NCBI GenBank assembly: GCA_050084985.1
Contig: JBITNC010000001.1
Location: 22,196,001-22,260,000, forward strand
Direction of reading: 5' to 3'
DNA length: 64,000 nt
Source of the DNA: Nageia nagi
Lineage: Eukaryota; Pinophyta
Below the pieces are notes generated by a model. That model saw only the letters and a program-made list of their open reading frames with translations, did no database searches and was not told where the DNA came from. Each line of letters begins with the position of its first letter. Positions within the stretch are counted from its first letter, which is position 1. The translations under genes and the position numbers were made by a program. Shown here piece after piece: positions 1-12,520 of the stretch.

Positions 1-1429
1 AAAGTAATCAAAATTATATTGTAAGGTCTAACTTAGAAAATTATCACTATACTGTTGTGTTGTGTTGGCAAGATACAAATGGAGTCTTATTTGTTAGGCA
101 TATTCTATAGCTAGCATGTGATAAAGAAACTCCCTTATGAATACAAAAACTTTGATCATTCTAGTTTTTTCCTAGTAGGTAGGTTACTTGATGATCTTGT
201 GCAAAAGTTCATCCAACAATTTTAATCATATCCAAACCCATCCTTCTTTTCTTTGTTAAAAGAATGATCATTTTTCAAACTCAAAGTTACTCAAGAGTTT
301 TAGTTTTTCCAAAACACTTGGATTTGGATCAAGTTAACAAGCAAAAAACTTATTTTGATTTTCCCTTTGACATATTTTTTTATTTTTTAGGAATTTATAA
401 ATATATTACTTTTTAGAATTTTAATTGTTACGTTATTTTTTGGTATGTTTTTTATGATATTTTTGATGTGAGCAATTTTTTGAGTGCAAGTGTTTCATTC
501 AAGTTTAGAAATATAGCTTAAGTTTTTATGTAAATCTTTGCCCTTATTCAATTTGTAGTTTGTTGTTCAAAAATATATATACAAAGCTTTATAGATAGCT
601 TTAACTATTCTATTTTATTTCAAAATTTCTCATTAATATTTACAATTAATCGTAATCCTAATCAGTCCTAAAGAACTTTTTGAAATTCCTCGAAACAACT
701 CCAAATTTTTATATTTTTAAGGTTTTTTCAATTTTAATAGAAAATATTAATAAGTGCATGGGAGGAAACTCAAGTACTTCTCTTGTCAAAATACCTACAT
801 AAATTTATGCTAGGAAAAATATTTTCTACCTATTTGTTTTAAAGGATCCAATCATTGGCGATCCTTATGGATCGCTGGTGCCCAACCAAATTTTTTTGGC
901 ATTCAACTATGTGGATAGATAAAAAGAGAAAGGTCTTGATGTTATTTTCTAAATTTTTTTGTGCCATATCATATCACTATTTCCCCCTACTTCACAAGAT
1001 GAGAGTTTCACCCCATATTTTCCCTTTTCACTATGTATTAGAGCTAGAATGCCACCACGAGAACTTTCAACACCATGCAAGAGGACAATGAGGGAGGAGG
1101 TAGGTTTTAAAACCCTCTTTTAAGTTTTTTTCTTAATTTGTTAAATTTAACTATTAAAAGATAAAATAGGAATCGTACAAAAGTTTAGAATATTTTTTAG
1201 ACCATTTGGTTTCCTAATTTTTGTTATTTTTATTAGATTTTAATTTTTTTTTGAATCCTCAACTGCAATCATTGACCAAGGTTGATGGTTTAGAAAAATA
1301 CTAATGATCAGCCATGATTGCTAGAAATTATGCAAATATTGACCTCAAACATTAACAATCATACTTAGGTTAATTTTTTTAAGATAACTTTTTTCACATG
1401 ACTATCTTAGGTTTTGGAGATTTTCGAGC
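1..1429. other. Region between PMD ORF and 3' LTR of element A
   Basis: AT-rich and without a supported gene. It aligns by eye with the reverse complement of about 34340-35125 in element D. One anchor is the shared block at 180-210 (GATGATCTTGTGCAAAAG) against the minus strand near 34880-34900. Another is the GAGGTAGG-TTTTRAAACCCT block at about 1095-1115 against about 34435-34455. Dispersed ATCATTGGCGATCC-like motifs occur at 850-885. The short plus-strand ORF at 855-1091 has no coding character. Confidence 0.6.
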
Positions 1430-2500
1430 CACATGGATGATATCCTAGGATCTTATTTAGAGGGTCGAGATCTACTGATGGCTAAGGATCACACTTTCTT
1501 ATGTAGTGTGGGTTTTAGAGTTTGCTCTATATGGATCGTATTCACTAAGACTACCCTTTATTGGTAGATTTGTTGGAGAGATGGGACTCTTTGATCGGTA
1601 CCTTCCATCTTCCTATAAGGGAGATGACTATCACAGTTGCAAAAATCCATCATCTATAGCATCTATCAATTTAAGGACAATGGATTCAACATGCTATGGA
1701 TTGGGATTTAATGCATCCTAATATCATTACCATTTATAGAGCAGATGTAGCTAATAGAGTTTTGGGGGATATGTTCTCAGGTTACTTTCATACTTTAGGT
1801 ACTGGAAGAATGACCAACAGAGACTTCTATGAGATTCTTACTTGATGAGCCTTATCCAATGTTATGCACTTTCATACATGGGTAGTGGTTAATTTCCCTA
1901 GTTATTACTGTATGTGGTGGCTAATATGCTTCAGTACAGTACTATTTATGCTTGGGCTCTTACTCTCCTAGCATAGATTTATAGGGAACTTTTCTTCTAT
2001 TTGTTGGGTGATCGATCATCCCTATCAATCACAATCACCTTTTCTAGATTGGGCATATGAGCATATCCATGTTGCTCACTCTCATGGAATCTTATTTCCT
2101 AGCTTTGAGACACACTTCATGTATCCAACCAAAACTTTTACGATGGAGGGATGACTTCCACTCACATCCTTTGATGTTATACACTATGATGTCACATACT
2201 ATCAGCACTTGTTATCATGCTTAGTGCTAGATAAGGTGAGGTTTATACCTTACCACTCTTATCCTAATGGGATGAGCTTTCCACCCAACTTGTTGGCATT
2301 AGATAGGCTATATTTCTCAGTGGGAGGTAGACAAACTTTCTATAGTACTTTTAATTTGAGCATTTGCAATGCTAGTTCAGCCTTGTGTGAGATATTCCAC
2401 ATACTCATATCTGATTCCTTAGGGAGGGTGAGGTACCTATTGAGGGCATCTAGCAACTCATGTATGAAAAGCCTGATCTAACATAGGAGGGGACCTTTTT
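1430..2500 (+). pseudogene. Plant mobile domain (PMD) protein, antisense to element A
   Basis: Plus-strand frames join into a recognisable plant mobile domain: LLVDLLERWDSLIGTFHLPI then REMTITVAKIHHL (about 1560-1660). Next come HPNIITIYRADVANRVLGD (about 1710-1770) and a distal LLSCLVLDKVRFIPYHSY (2209-2270). The ER-W...FHLP..GEMT motif and the later VRWIPY-like motif are typical of the family, whose cellular members MAIN and MAIL1 act in gene silencing and development. PMD genes are known to be carried by plant transposable elements, including Ty3/gypsy elements. At least four stops and some shifts break it. It runs opposite to the element's own genes. A second, shorter copy with the same relative orientation lies in D. 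Confidence 0.7.
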
Positions 2501-2509
2501 GGAAGATTC

Positions 2510-5110
2510 TAATATGGATGATGTGGGGGCTACTAAGGAGTTCCTAATATGGAGACAGGTTGAGATAGAGGGAGATGTAGGAGAAGAGGTGGGTCACTAG
2601 GTATGTCAATAAGTTGATGAGCTATATGTAGTAGCTAAGGTTGGAGGGGTAGCTAGGGATGAGCCCATAGGATAGCAAGATAAGGAGCAGGTTAAGGAGT
2701 AGGCAACTAATGATCCATAGGACATAGTTAGTCTGGGTGAGGATATTGAGGTAAGTACATTGACTAGAGATGAAAGAGGAGGTCAAGCTCCTCCTCCATA
2801 GGTACCCATTGTTGATGCATTCCTAGGGGATATCTATGAGTTGAGATATTAGTTTTCTCATCTTAACACTCATATGTACCATTACTGAGCTAAGAGAGAT
2901 AGGTATCATTGTGAGAGAGATAAGGATGGATCCTCCTCATAGGTTGGAGGGGCTAGTACATCCATAGCGGGAGCTAGTCAATCATCAATGTTCATATAGG
3001 GAATTCTTTAGTAGAGGGATTATTATTCCTCTATTTTTTAGACATAGTTGATAGGAGTACCTTCATATGTTCTTGGCATTCTATATCCAATTCGTCTAAT
3101 TTCATATGTTCTTATGGATGTCTCATTTTATCAAGCAGCTAGTGGAGTTCAAAGGACTGCTAGTACATAGGGTAGGATTGTTAGACCTATCACATCACAT
3201 AGCCATAGTGGGAAAGGTGGTTTCTCCTCAACATGCAATGTGATCATTTGAGGTTCATAAGGAGACTCGAGCTATGATTCCTATATGTTCAATGGGTACT
3301 ACCCATATAAGATAAGGTAGAGTTGGTAGTCCAATAGATGGTGGGGAGGGAAGCTCATGAGGATGTCTCAGTGATTGGATCACATATTTTTATATTTCAT
3401 GTTATATTTATGGTTTTTTATTAGATTATATCATATATTTTTTGAGATCATGGAGGGAAAGATCATTTCAGATGTTTAAAAATGTTATTCATAGGCTTAT
3501 TTATTGATGACTTATTTATTTTTTGAATTATGATAGTCATGATCAATGGTTAGTTTTTCTATATATATATATACATGGTGATAGCTTAGACTTTTATATG
3601 CATACTTTAGTATCATGTTAATGTATATTATTTTTTTAAGTTTTTAGATATATGTGTTTATCTTTTTTAAAATGAATATGTATGAATGTTTTAATTTTTA
3701 CATTTTATTTAGTTTAAGGTTTTATTTATAATACATTTTATTAATACAAAGTGATATTTATGTTTATATAGGACTACTATATTTGTAGAATAGGATTTGA
3801 TTTGTAGAAGAATGGAATCCGATGCATCATTTTTCATTTTCTTGCTTACTCTTATACATGGTTTGAACATAATATACTGGTATAAACATATGTGATATTA
3901 TGAATAATATAAATTTATGGATGTAAAACACATAAGATTTACAAAACACTTATAGATGTATAGATATAAAATGGATACACATAGATGCATATAGACAAAT
4001 GATATATGAGTGTAAAATGTATGAAACTTAATGACCTAAGGTTTTTATGAATGACATAATAACTTAGACATCAATCTTAATGTTTTGGCAACTTATCAAA
4101 CTTTATTATAATAATAATAAGGTATTATGGTGTGGAATGAATGAATATATAAATAAACAAGTATAATGAATAACACCTTTTGTACCTAGTTTTATCAATT
4201 AATCTTCTATTTTGGTCTCATCTACTAGGGATGATAAAAAATAAGATAATAATATACTTAAGTTTACAATAAACTCATGTGTGTGTAATGATGTTCATTT
4301 CCTTTTCTTGAAATTCACAAATTGAATACCCTAGGATTATAAATTGTGAGATGTGATTTTTCTAATATTTTTGTAAGGTAGACTTCACTTACAAAAAGCA
4401 TCCATAGCCCTAATGAAGGTTAACCTCTTCATCTCATTACAACCTTGCTCTATTGCTAGTCAGATGTCCATAACCCCAATAAAGGATATTGTAATAGCCC
4501 AAGAATTCTACATATATATATTATATATATATATATTATAATATTATTTTTTATATCCTAGCTCTTGGGTTTAGGATGACACAAAAAGTAAGAGAAATCA
4601 TATTCAAATTTATGCTCAAGAAATATCCAATTCTTGATTATTTCAAGATTTTAACATGAGAAGTGTATGATCTTATTAGTGCACTATCATATATCATAGT
4701 TATGTCTTTTTATCATCTTAAGTTTTTAAAATCTTGACATAGGATCTTTCAACTAAAACCAAACATGAATAGAGTATTCATTGCCTGCTTCTTTATTCGT
4801 AAATATGGCTATATACATAAATGAATATTATATAGATGTATGTATGATGTGTGGATACATATAGCTTGATTAGTTGCCTCCATCATAATGATTGATATAT
4901 AATATTTATGACATTCAAGGTAAAGGACTAAACATTTATGAATAGAGTGGAGTAATATGAACACAAGGGTAGCATACCAATAGCGAAGACCCTTTAGAAG
5001 TATATCTTCTGAGTATATATACATATTTTGTTTTATTTTTTATTTTTTTTATAATATATATATATATAATATATATTGTTGATTTTTTGTAATTTTTTAT
5101 TTTTGTAAGG
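2510..5110. other. Non-coding 3' part of element A, with C-terminal tail of the plant-mobile-domain ORF
   Basis: Bases 2510 to about 3340 keep a plus-strand acidic and coiled-coil-like reading (for example LRYQFSHLNTHMYHY) that would be the tail of the antisense ORF. From 3400 to 5110 I see only AT-rich sequence with short AT runs (about 3550-3572, 4505-4548, 5050-5087). A short inverted repeat, CCCAAGA at about 4499 and TCTTGGG at about 4563, flanks an AT run. No gene is supported. Confidence 0.5.
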
Positions 5111-5119
5111 GTCTTCTAA

Positions 5120-5782
5120 TCAGGTAAGAATTTGCAACAAGTCATCATGGGTGAAAGGATGGAAATGGCAATGAGTGTGAATGGTATGATCAATGGCCCA
5201 TTGTGCAAAATCATGAGTGATAGATATAGACAACATGAAATCCCAACACCAAATATTTATGTATAAGTGGTGGGCTATGGTGACTTCATCAAAAAGGTCT
5301 TCAAGATGTAAAAGATGTGGTCCATAGAATTTAACAATTCTGACTACCAATGGGGCAATAAAAGCATCATTCATAATCCTACATATGAAATTAGGTTTGG
5401 AGAACATGTAGATGATATTTTGGAGGAACTCTTCATTAGGTATATCATATATTATACAAGTTACCCAACAAGGCTAGTGATCAATAAAAATCTCTATCCG
5501 AAAAGAGTTCTTTAAGGCATCATAGGCACAATTGGACCTATCTAGTGTGGTGGTTAAGGTTGCCATAGATAAATTCTAATGTTGTATACTTTTGGGCAAC
5601 TGATTGAATCAATATTTCTCTAATTTTGGAGTGTGAACAAGGTCTCCTAAAGGATCACTAGAAAAAGTACAAGGTGATTGTGAGATACAAATGGATGATA
5701 GTTCCCATGGCATAGGAACATCATAATATAAAAAATGCTCTTGTTGGTTGGTTGGAGGACTAACACAATACAGATGACTCAT
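5120..5782 (-). pseudogene. Second post-integrase ORF (ORF Y) of element A, not recognised
   Basis: An ATG at 5780-5782 opens a single reading frame of 220 codons ending at 5120. It has only three internal stops, at codons 58, 69 and 103, and no frameshift. Readable parts include TPKLEKY, IIYDIPNEEFLQNIIYMFS and FYGPHLLHLEDLFDEVTIAH. Staying in one frame for 660 bp in such AT-rich DNA suggests real, decayed coding sequence. It lies just downstream of ORF X in element orientation and could be its C-terminal part or a separate ORF. No other copy is in the window, because C is interrupted before this point. Confidence 0.45.
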
Positions 5783-5959
5783 GATACTGATGTATATAAC
5801 CTATAATATCATATGACAGTATTTTATAATTTGTAAGAAATTTTTTTAAGACAAAAGTATATATAGATACACACATTTATTCATGTAAAAAAATGTTTAA
5901 TAATTTTTTGAGTTATTACATATGTTTTTAATGATTGTATTTTTTATTATTATTTTTTA

Positions 5960-7505
5960 GGACAAAAAACTTTTTACAATTCCCCAATGATAATGGTTCC
6001 TTTATTTTTTATGAATAACCCAACCTTTATGACCCAAGAAGTAAAAGTATGGAGGTTGAACTATAAAATGAGTAGGTCCTAGTCCTACAATGGATGGTTG
6101 ATAACAGATAGGATACAAAATGAGTGGAAATACTAGTGGATGATGCTTGAACTTCTTAATGATGTGTTTTGGCCTAGCTAATGATGTTGAGGCCTCATCA
6201 TTTTCAAGAAGTAAAAGGTGAGATGGAATCCCTAAGGATTATGGAGATTAAGGGGGAAGTAATGATGCAAAGGGGATCATGCTCTCTATGAGATAATGGA
6301 CATACTCATTTTTATATGTTTAACTATGACCTCATTTCTTCTTTGGTTAAAGCTTTCAAAATCCCTTTGAAATCTTGGTTTTACATTGGTAGGATTATTT
6401 ACACAATAATTTTTATTAAAAAATGAATTGTAATCATATATAATTTTGTTGTGTAAAATTTAATGGGTATTATACTGCAATACCAAGTCATTAATAGCTT
6501 TAGTTATGGAGATTGATCTCCCATAAAACCAAAGAGTCATATGACCAACACAATTTAACAACATTCTAGATCTCCTATAAGGACAATGTAAATGAAATAG
6601 ATGGATCTAATTTGTTAAGAATTAAATTTCCATTTACATGTATTTTTCTTCTAGGTCAATGGTTTCATTTAGATTATTAATTCTTAAATCCCATGAATTA
6701 GTTCTTTAATGATTGAAAAAATTCATGGTTATAACTTCTTGAATTTATTTTAGTAAAGTGAAGAAATGGGCTATCTTAGTGTAAGGACACTTTTGCAATG
6801 CTTACATTTAGCAATTTTCTTATCTATCAACAAAATCATGACTAATGGGATTAAATTGTAATTGTGTTTTTTTATTATCTTTTAGTATTCTTGGCATTAA
6901 AGCTCTTACTTGACTGTTATGTGGGGGAGGATTGTGGAACCTTGACCTAATTTAGAAAAATTATCAATTAATATTTTTTACACATCTAATTGAGCATTGA
7001 TGCTTATAGAAAAATACTATGTAAAAATTATAGACTATTTTATGATGACACAAGTCTCTTGTCATTTGGTCTACCCATGTAAATTGAAAATCCTCATTTG
7101 GCCAAGTATTAATTACTCTACTTTGGATCCAATTGTTGAAGAAACAATCAACTATGATCCTAGGGGTTGATGTGAGCCAATATAAATAAAAGACATTTAT
7201 CATATGAACTTGGGTAAAATAACATGCATGACTTAAGTGATACATGGATTTATCTACATACATCTCCAAGTTATCTCCTTGAACACGTATCTCCCACCCT
7301 TGATATCTTTCTAGAGATAATTTTAAGGCTAGTATTTCTTGTATATTAATAGGTAGATGGAGGAAGTTTCTATTTCTAGAAGTATATAGGGATAATTCTA
7401 TTATATCTCTATCTCCCAATTATCTCGATTTTTGATACCAAGATATTTTTCGAATGCCCCTTTGATCAGTAACTAAGTGGATGCTTTTCCTCTTTTTTAT
7501 GCCAT
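5960..7505 (-). pseudogene. Post-integrase ORF (ORF X) of element A, family not recognised
   Basis: Between the integrase stop and the 3' non-coding region is a coding relic aligned over about 1.5 kb with 57996-59510 of element C. Conserved stretches include RYQGWEIRVQGDNLEMYV, TPRIIVDCFFNNWIQ and NTWPNEDFQFTWVDQM; C has close versions of each. The longest open part is 6964-7419, and the aligned start codon is at 7503-7505. I see no signal peptide, no obvious membrane segment and no zinc finger. Extra ORFs between integrase and the 3' LTR are known in several plant Ty3/gypsy lineages, but I do not recognise this one. Function unknown. Confidence 0.6.
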
Positions 7506-7614
7506 TTTCTATTTTAAATACATTAAATATGTATAAGTTTTAATAAGATCACTCTTGTTATTTTTAAACTAAAATACTATTTACAATATATAAAATTACA
7601 AATCAAAAGGCTTA

Positions 7615-8960
7615 TTAACTATAGAAAGGATGAAGGTGCGTGATGTTTATAAGTTCACACTCTCCATTACCTTTCATATCAACTAAATGATAAGCTCCAA
7701 ATCCAATTTTTTTTTAATTATATATGGACCTAACTAGTTAGGAGTGAACTTGTCAAAATTTATCATTCCATTTGAGAAGTTTGTTGGTTTTCTTTCAAAA
7801 CCAAATCTCCTATATTAAATTCATGAATTTTGAATTTTTTATTAAAAACTTGTTTAATATAATTTTGATAAGTACATAGATGCTCTAACACATTAACTAT
7901 TCTTTCATATAGAAGTAATAATTGATCTAATCTTGTTTGATGAACTACTTCATCTGTGATATAGTCTTGTAAGGAAATTTGTAAAGAAAGAATTTCTATT
8001 TCCAAGGGTAATACTACTTTTGCTCCATAAACTAAGGAAAATGGGGTTGCCCTAGTAGGAGTTTGAATACTAGTTTGAAATTCCCATAATGCATGTGGAA
8101 TTCTTACATGCCAATCTCTATGAGAATCATCAATAATTTTTAATAAAATACTACAAATGGTTTTATTTTTAGCTTCAGATTGACCATTCCCTTGAGGATA
8201 GTAAGGCATTGAGAATCTTAATCAAATATGATATCCTTTACATAAAGCTTAAACTTCTTTATTTTTAAAGTTTTTTCATTATCAGTGATAATTTGAGTTG
8301 AGATTCTAAAATGACATATAATGTGATTTTGTATGAATTTTGCTATCTTTTCCCCTTTTGTTGAAATCATAGGGATGATTTCTACACATTTCATAAAATA
8401 CTTTGTAGTAGTTATTATAAACTTATGACCTCCTGAAGAAATAGGGGAGGTTTTACCTATTAAATCTAATGCCCATCTTGAGAATGGCCATAATGATTGC
8501 ATGGGTTATAATGTATGTGAATATTAATTAAATAGATTTGTATGTTGTTGACATTTAATACACTTTCTAACATATTCCATACAATCATGTTCCATAGTGG
8601 TCCAGTAGTATCCTTTGTAAATTCCATCATATGCACATGAAATAACAATTTGCAAATCAGCCCATTCAAAGCATCTGAGAAATATCCTGTCAAAACCCTT
8701 ATGGTATAGGACATATCCTATCATGAAAAAGTGAAATGCTTTTATCTTGAATAATTTTAAGATGATTTCATTAAGTATTTAGGTAATGCCCCATCTCTTA
8801 AGAATTTGAACAATTGTGTATGCCACAAATTTTTTTCTTCTATTGATATGTCTATGACTACATGTTCAACTTCATTTGATTCTAATTAGGATTGAATGAT
8901 TTCAATATGGATCATTTTTTGATTAGGGTTTGAAGGAATTAAGGATCCAATGGAATCCAT
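7615..8960 (-). pseudogene. Integrase of element A
   Basis: Integrase inserts the DNA copy into the chromosome. The zinc-binding part is visible as YVRKCIKCQQH (about 8524-8724), with the C-x2-C half intact and the histidines unclear. The catalytic core starts RWALDLIGK and SSGGHKFIITTTKYF (8218-8502), has the second acid in IITDNEKTLK, and the glutamate in YYPQGNGQSEAKNK (7763-8209). All three DDE acids are therefore still readable, though a stop and frame changes split the domain. The C-terminal part ends at a stop at 7615-7617, aligned with the stop of C at 57894-57896. Confidence 0.8.
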
Positions 8961-9053
8961 AGCATCGAAAGACTTATTAGTTAACTGTGGTACTGCTTCT
9001 AGATCATATTTTTCAAAAGATGATAAGAGATTATTCATCAATCTCTTATATTT

Positions 9054-9370
9054 CTACAATAAAGGTTCCTTACATTGGAATATTTCTTTGACTTGGTTTA
9101 TGATTAATAATGAGTCACCAATAAGTTTAACTTTTCTTAATTTTAACTTTATGGTGATTTTAATAGCTAAGATTAAGGCTTCATACTCAGCATTGTTATT
9201 TGTCCAAGGAAAGTTAAGCTTAAATGAATAAAGTATGGGAACTCCTTGAGGTGTAACAAACACAACACCTACATCCCCGCTTTGCTCACACCTTGATCTA
9301 GCAAAATATATTACCATATCCTAATCTTCTTCAAATTCTATAAGAATTTCCATTTCATCTAATTGAAATA
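9054..9370 (-). pseudogene. Second, archaeal-type RNase H domain (aRH) of element A
   Basis: The translation contains VGVVFVTPQGVP, then TNNNAEYEALILAIK and KLIGDSLLIINQVKE. These are the glutamate and aspartate motifs of the archaeal-type RNase H that Tat elements carry in addition to their classical RNase H. The first aspartate motif, FDG in copy C, reads FAR here, so a catalytic acid is lost. The domain recurs in B (24830-25180) and C (56195-56530), which makes the lineage call firm. Confidence 0.75.
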
Positions 9371-9399
9371 CATGTTCATTTGGTAATTCTATGATGAGT

Positions 9400-9985
9400 G
9401 GATTATCATTAGGTAATGGTGTTTTAGCAAGATAGTCTGTTATTACTTATACTTTGAATGATTTTTGACTTATAAAGAGTTAGTCTAATTTTATTAAATG
9501 CATGATCCATTTAGATGTTCTTGTATTTTGATAAGTTTTATTCATCATATATTTCAAAGGATTTATTTTAGTGATTACATATGTGGTATGGTTTAGCATT
9601 TAATGTCTTAACTTTTTGGTTGCGAATACTAATACTAAACATAACTTTTCCAAATACATGTATTTAATCTCATAGCTAACTAAAGTTTGACTAAGATAAT
9701 ATATTGCTTGTTCTTTACTATTTTAATTTTTTTGGGCAAGGATAGTTCTTAAGGATATTTCTATAACTGATATATATAACAAGAATGGTTCTCCAAACTT
9801 AGGTGGCACCAGAACAGGTGGTGAGAGAATATAGCATTTTATTTCATCAAATGCTTCTTGTTGTTCATTACCCTAGTGAAATGTAATCCCCTTTTCTAAA
9901 AGTTTGTTGAAAGGTTTACATTTGTCTAATAATTGAGAAATAAAATGTCTTATGGCTTGTAACTTACCCTATAGGCTTTGTAATT
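9400..9985 (-). pseudogene. RT connection and first RNase H domain of element A
   Basis: This decayed region lies between RT and the second RNase H. It includes a stretch equivalent to NPLKYMM and TPKWIMYLTKFDLLFIS, seen most clearly in B (25286-25480). It matches the classical Ty3/gypsy RNase H region that degrades template RNA. The catalytic acids cannot be placed with confidence because of stops and shifts. Confidence 0.55.
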
Positions 9986-9989
9986 ATTT

Positions 9990-10745
9990 TATATTTCAAG
10001 GAAGTGATATATTTATTATTACTTTTATCTTGTTAGAATCTATTTCAATTCCTCACCTAGAAATAATGACACCTAATAATTTCTCAAATGTTATGCCAAA
10101 AACACATTTCTTTGGGTTCAATCAAATTTTATGTTCTAATAACTGATCAAATATTTTAATGAGCACTTTAGTATGATCTTTCTGTATTTTTGATTTAGCC
10201 AATACATCATCTATGTAATCTTCTACAATGTCATGCATGTAATCATGGAAGATGTACATCATGGCTCTTTGATAGGTAGCTCTAGCATTTTTCAATCCAA
10301 AAGGTATTAATTTGTAATAGAATATTCCCCAAGGTGTTATAAATGTAGTTTTATGTTGGTCTTCTAATGCCACTTTAATTTGATTTTATCTTAGAAATCC
10401 ATCCATGAGTGAAAACATTTTGTGTCCCATAGTTGAATTGACCAAGCTATCTATGTTTGGTAGGGGAAAGTTGCGTTTAAGATATGCTTTATTTAGATCT
10501 CTAATGTTTGTGCTTATTCAAATCTTCTCAATGGATTTCTTAACTGGTATCATATTAGAAACATAGTCATAATAATCAATGGAATGGATAAACTTTACTT
10601 CCAAAAGCTTTTGCAATTTTTCTTTTACCATTAGGGTAATCGTAGGATGCATTTTTTGTAGCTTTTGTTTGAAAGGTTTTGTACCTTCCTTTATACCAAG
10701 ATTATGCACTACTAAATTGAAATCAAGTCCAACCATATCAGCATA
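9990..10745 (-). pseudogene. Reverse transcriptase domain of element A
   Basis: The domain copies element RNA into DNA. N-terminal blocks KEKLQKLLEVKFIHSIDYYD and NMIPVKKS match the first RT motifs. Next come FITPWGIFYYKLIPFGLKN and ATYQRAM. The catalytic box YIDDVLAKS is intact at 10206-10217 (Y-I-D-D). This arrangement is typical of Tat/Athila RTs. Stops separate the readable segments 10122-10373 and 10518-10736, so it is not translatable as a whole. The same region is present in B (25860-26640) and C (54893-55680). Confidence 0.85.
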
Positions 10746-12059
10746 TGACCATGTAAATATTTTCTATTTTTCTTTGAGTATTGTAATAAACTCTTTTCTT
10801 TCATTTTTCAGTAAGGGATTTTCCTAATTGAATAATTTTAGGGTTACTAGGTTCATCACTTAAGTCAACCTCAATAGTTTCTTCAATTAACATGTGAGAT
10901 CCTTCCTCCAATTTGTTGGGTATTGGAATCCAATTATTATCATTTGTATTGTATTCTTCATCCTCACCTTCATATTGATCTTCTAAAGTAGTATTAATAT
11001 TCAAATCTAGAGTCTATAAGATTGCATCTATGTTTTTGAAATACTATATTGTAGGTTGTTTAGGAATCAATATAAAATCTATAGTTTCTTCATCTACCTA
11101 AAAGTATGAGGAAGAGCTACTTGAAGTTTCTAATCCTATTATCTTAAATTCATCAAACTCATCACTTCCATACCAATCAAAGTTCATTTTATGTGTAAGA
11201 TTATCACATATTTCCATGACTTATACCATATTAATTGATATATTAGAACCTAAGGATAGCATTTTATTCTCCAAATCATATTGATTTGTCATCCATTTAG
11301 ATGTTTCAAAAACATTTTTATATATTTTAGGTTCTAATTTTAACTCAATTATCTTGCAATTGGATATTCAATTTTCTTTCTTATAACCTAATCTTATTTT
11401 ATCATTGGGAAATTGATAATGAATATCAATGGTGTACCTAGGCCCTTGTTTGTATCATCCTAAACCTTTTCCTTTCCATTAACACCTATCAAATTATCTT
11501 TGGATGAATGATCTTACATCTGATTACAAATATTCTAATGAATTACATAATATTATTTCATTAGATCGAGGTTAAAGAAGGATAAGTGGTTCTATTAGAC
11601 CATGATATATAAAAAATGTTTGATTAGATAACTGTCCAATGGTTTTAATTACCCTACCACACTAGGAGACTCTTTAGGTATTCCTATTTCTTGAGTTGTA
11701 GGAATATTAAAAATGACATTGTTAATGGAAAATTCTCCTATTCCATAATCTATTAATTTTATAGTCACATGATAGATATTAGATAGTTTATCTTTTATTG
11801 TTCTATCATTATCTGATGCATTCATGGGATAAGATATTGTTGATGATGAAGATTTGCTTTCTTCATCCAACTTTTGTGCTCTTTCTTCCCATGTTTTTTT
11901 TATAGGATTGTCAATTTTATTTTTAGCAATGGATCCTTGTTTGTCTTTAGTGTATAAGGCATTTCAATATCAATGGGATATTTCCCCTTTAAATAACTTG
12001 GAGAAGCACTTTTTTTATCAATATCTGCTACTGACACCTTTTCAGAACTATAAGCAATG

Positions 12060-12520
12060 TAGAATAATAAGTAGAAGGAAAAGTAGTCTCTCCTGAAAGA
12101 TGCATATAATTGCAATGGGAATATGGATTTTCATCTTCAAGTACACAATGTACCACCCCATCATGAATGTATTTTAGGCAATTATGATACGTTTATGGGA
12201 TATACTGCATGTCTCTAATCCAAGGTCTCCCTAAGAGTAATTTATATTGCATTATATCTCCTTCAATAACTTGCAATAATATTTGTACTATTCTAGATCC
12301 CATAGTAATAGGCAATGAGATAGATCCCATTGTTGAGCACAAAGCGTCATTGAAAGCTCTTAATTATAAAGAAGGTGCACATATGTTTGAAAAAGGAAGC
12401 TTTAAGTTCTTATAGGCCATCGTAGAAATGATATTTATTCTAGAATCTTCATCTATTAATATCCTCTTAAAAGCCCTTCAATCTATCTTGGCTATAATGT
12501 GTAATGGGGGATCTTGACCT
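12060..12520 (-). pseudogene. Aspartic protease (retropepsin) domain of element A
   Basis: The domain would cut the Gag-Pol polyprotein. A readable minus-strand frame holds HIIAKID, then RILIDEDSRINII where Ty3/gypsy proteases have D-[TSG]-G-[SA]. Downstream is the conserved closing motif LLGRPWIRD. The catalytic triad position (12442-12453) reads D-E-D-S, so the essential glycine is lost. Two in-frame stops lie between the blocks. B has the equivalent domain at 27860-28330. I am confident of the family; the copy is inactive. Confidence 0.65.

Noticed and set aside
4494-4570. TGTAATAGCCC at 4494 as an LTR start
   Set aside because: No matching end, no primer site or polypurine tract and no second copy in the window; the inverted CCCAAGA/TCTTGGG pair is better described as a hairpin around an AT run.
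5960-7505. ORF X as an envelope-like gene
   Set aside because: No signal peptide, no clear membrane segment and no cleavage motif can be read; position alone is not enough.
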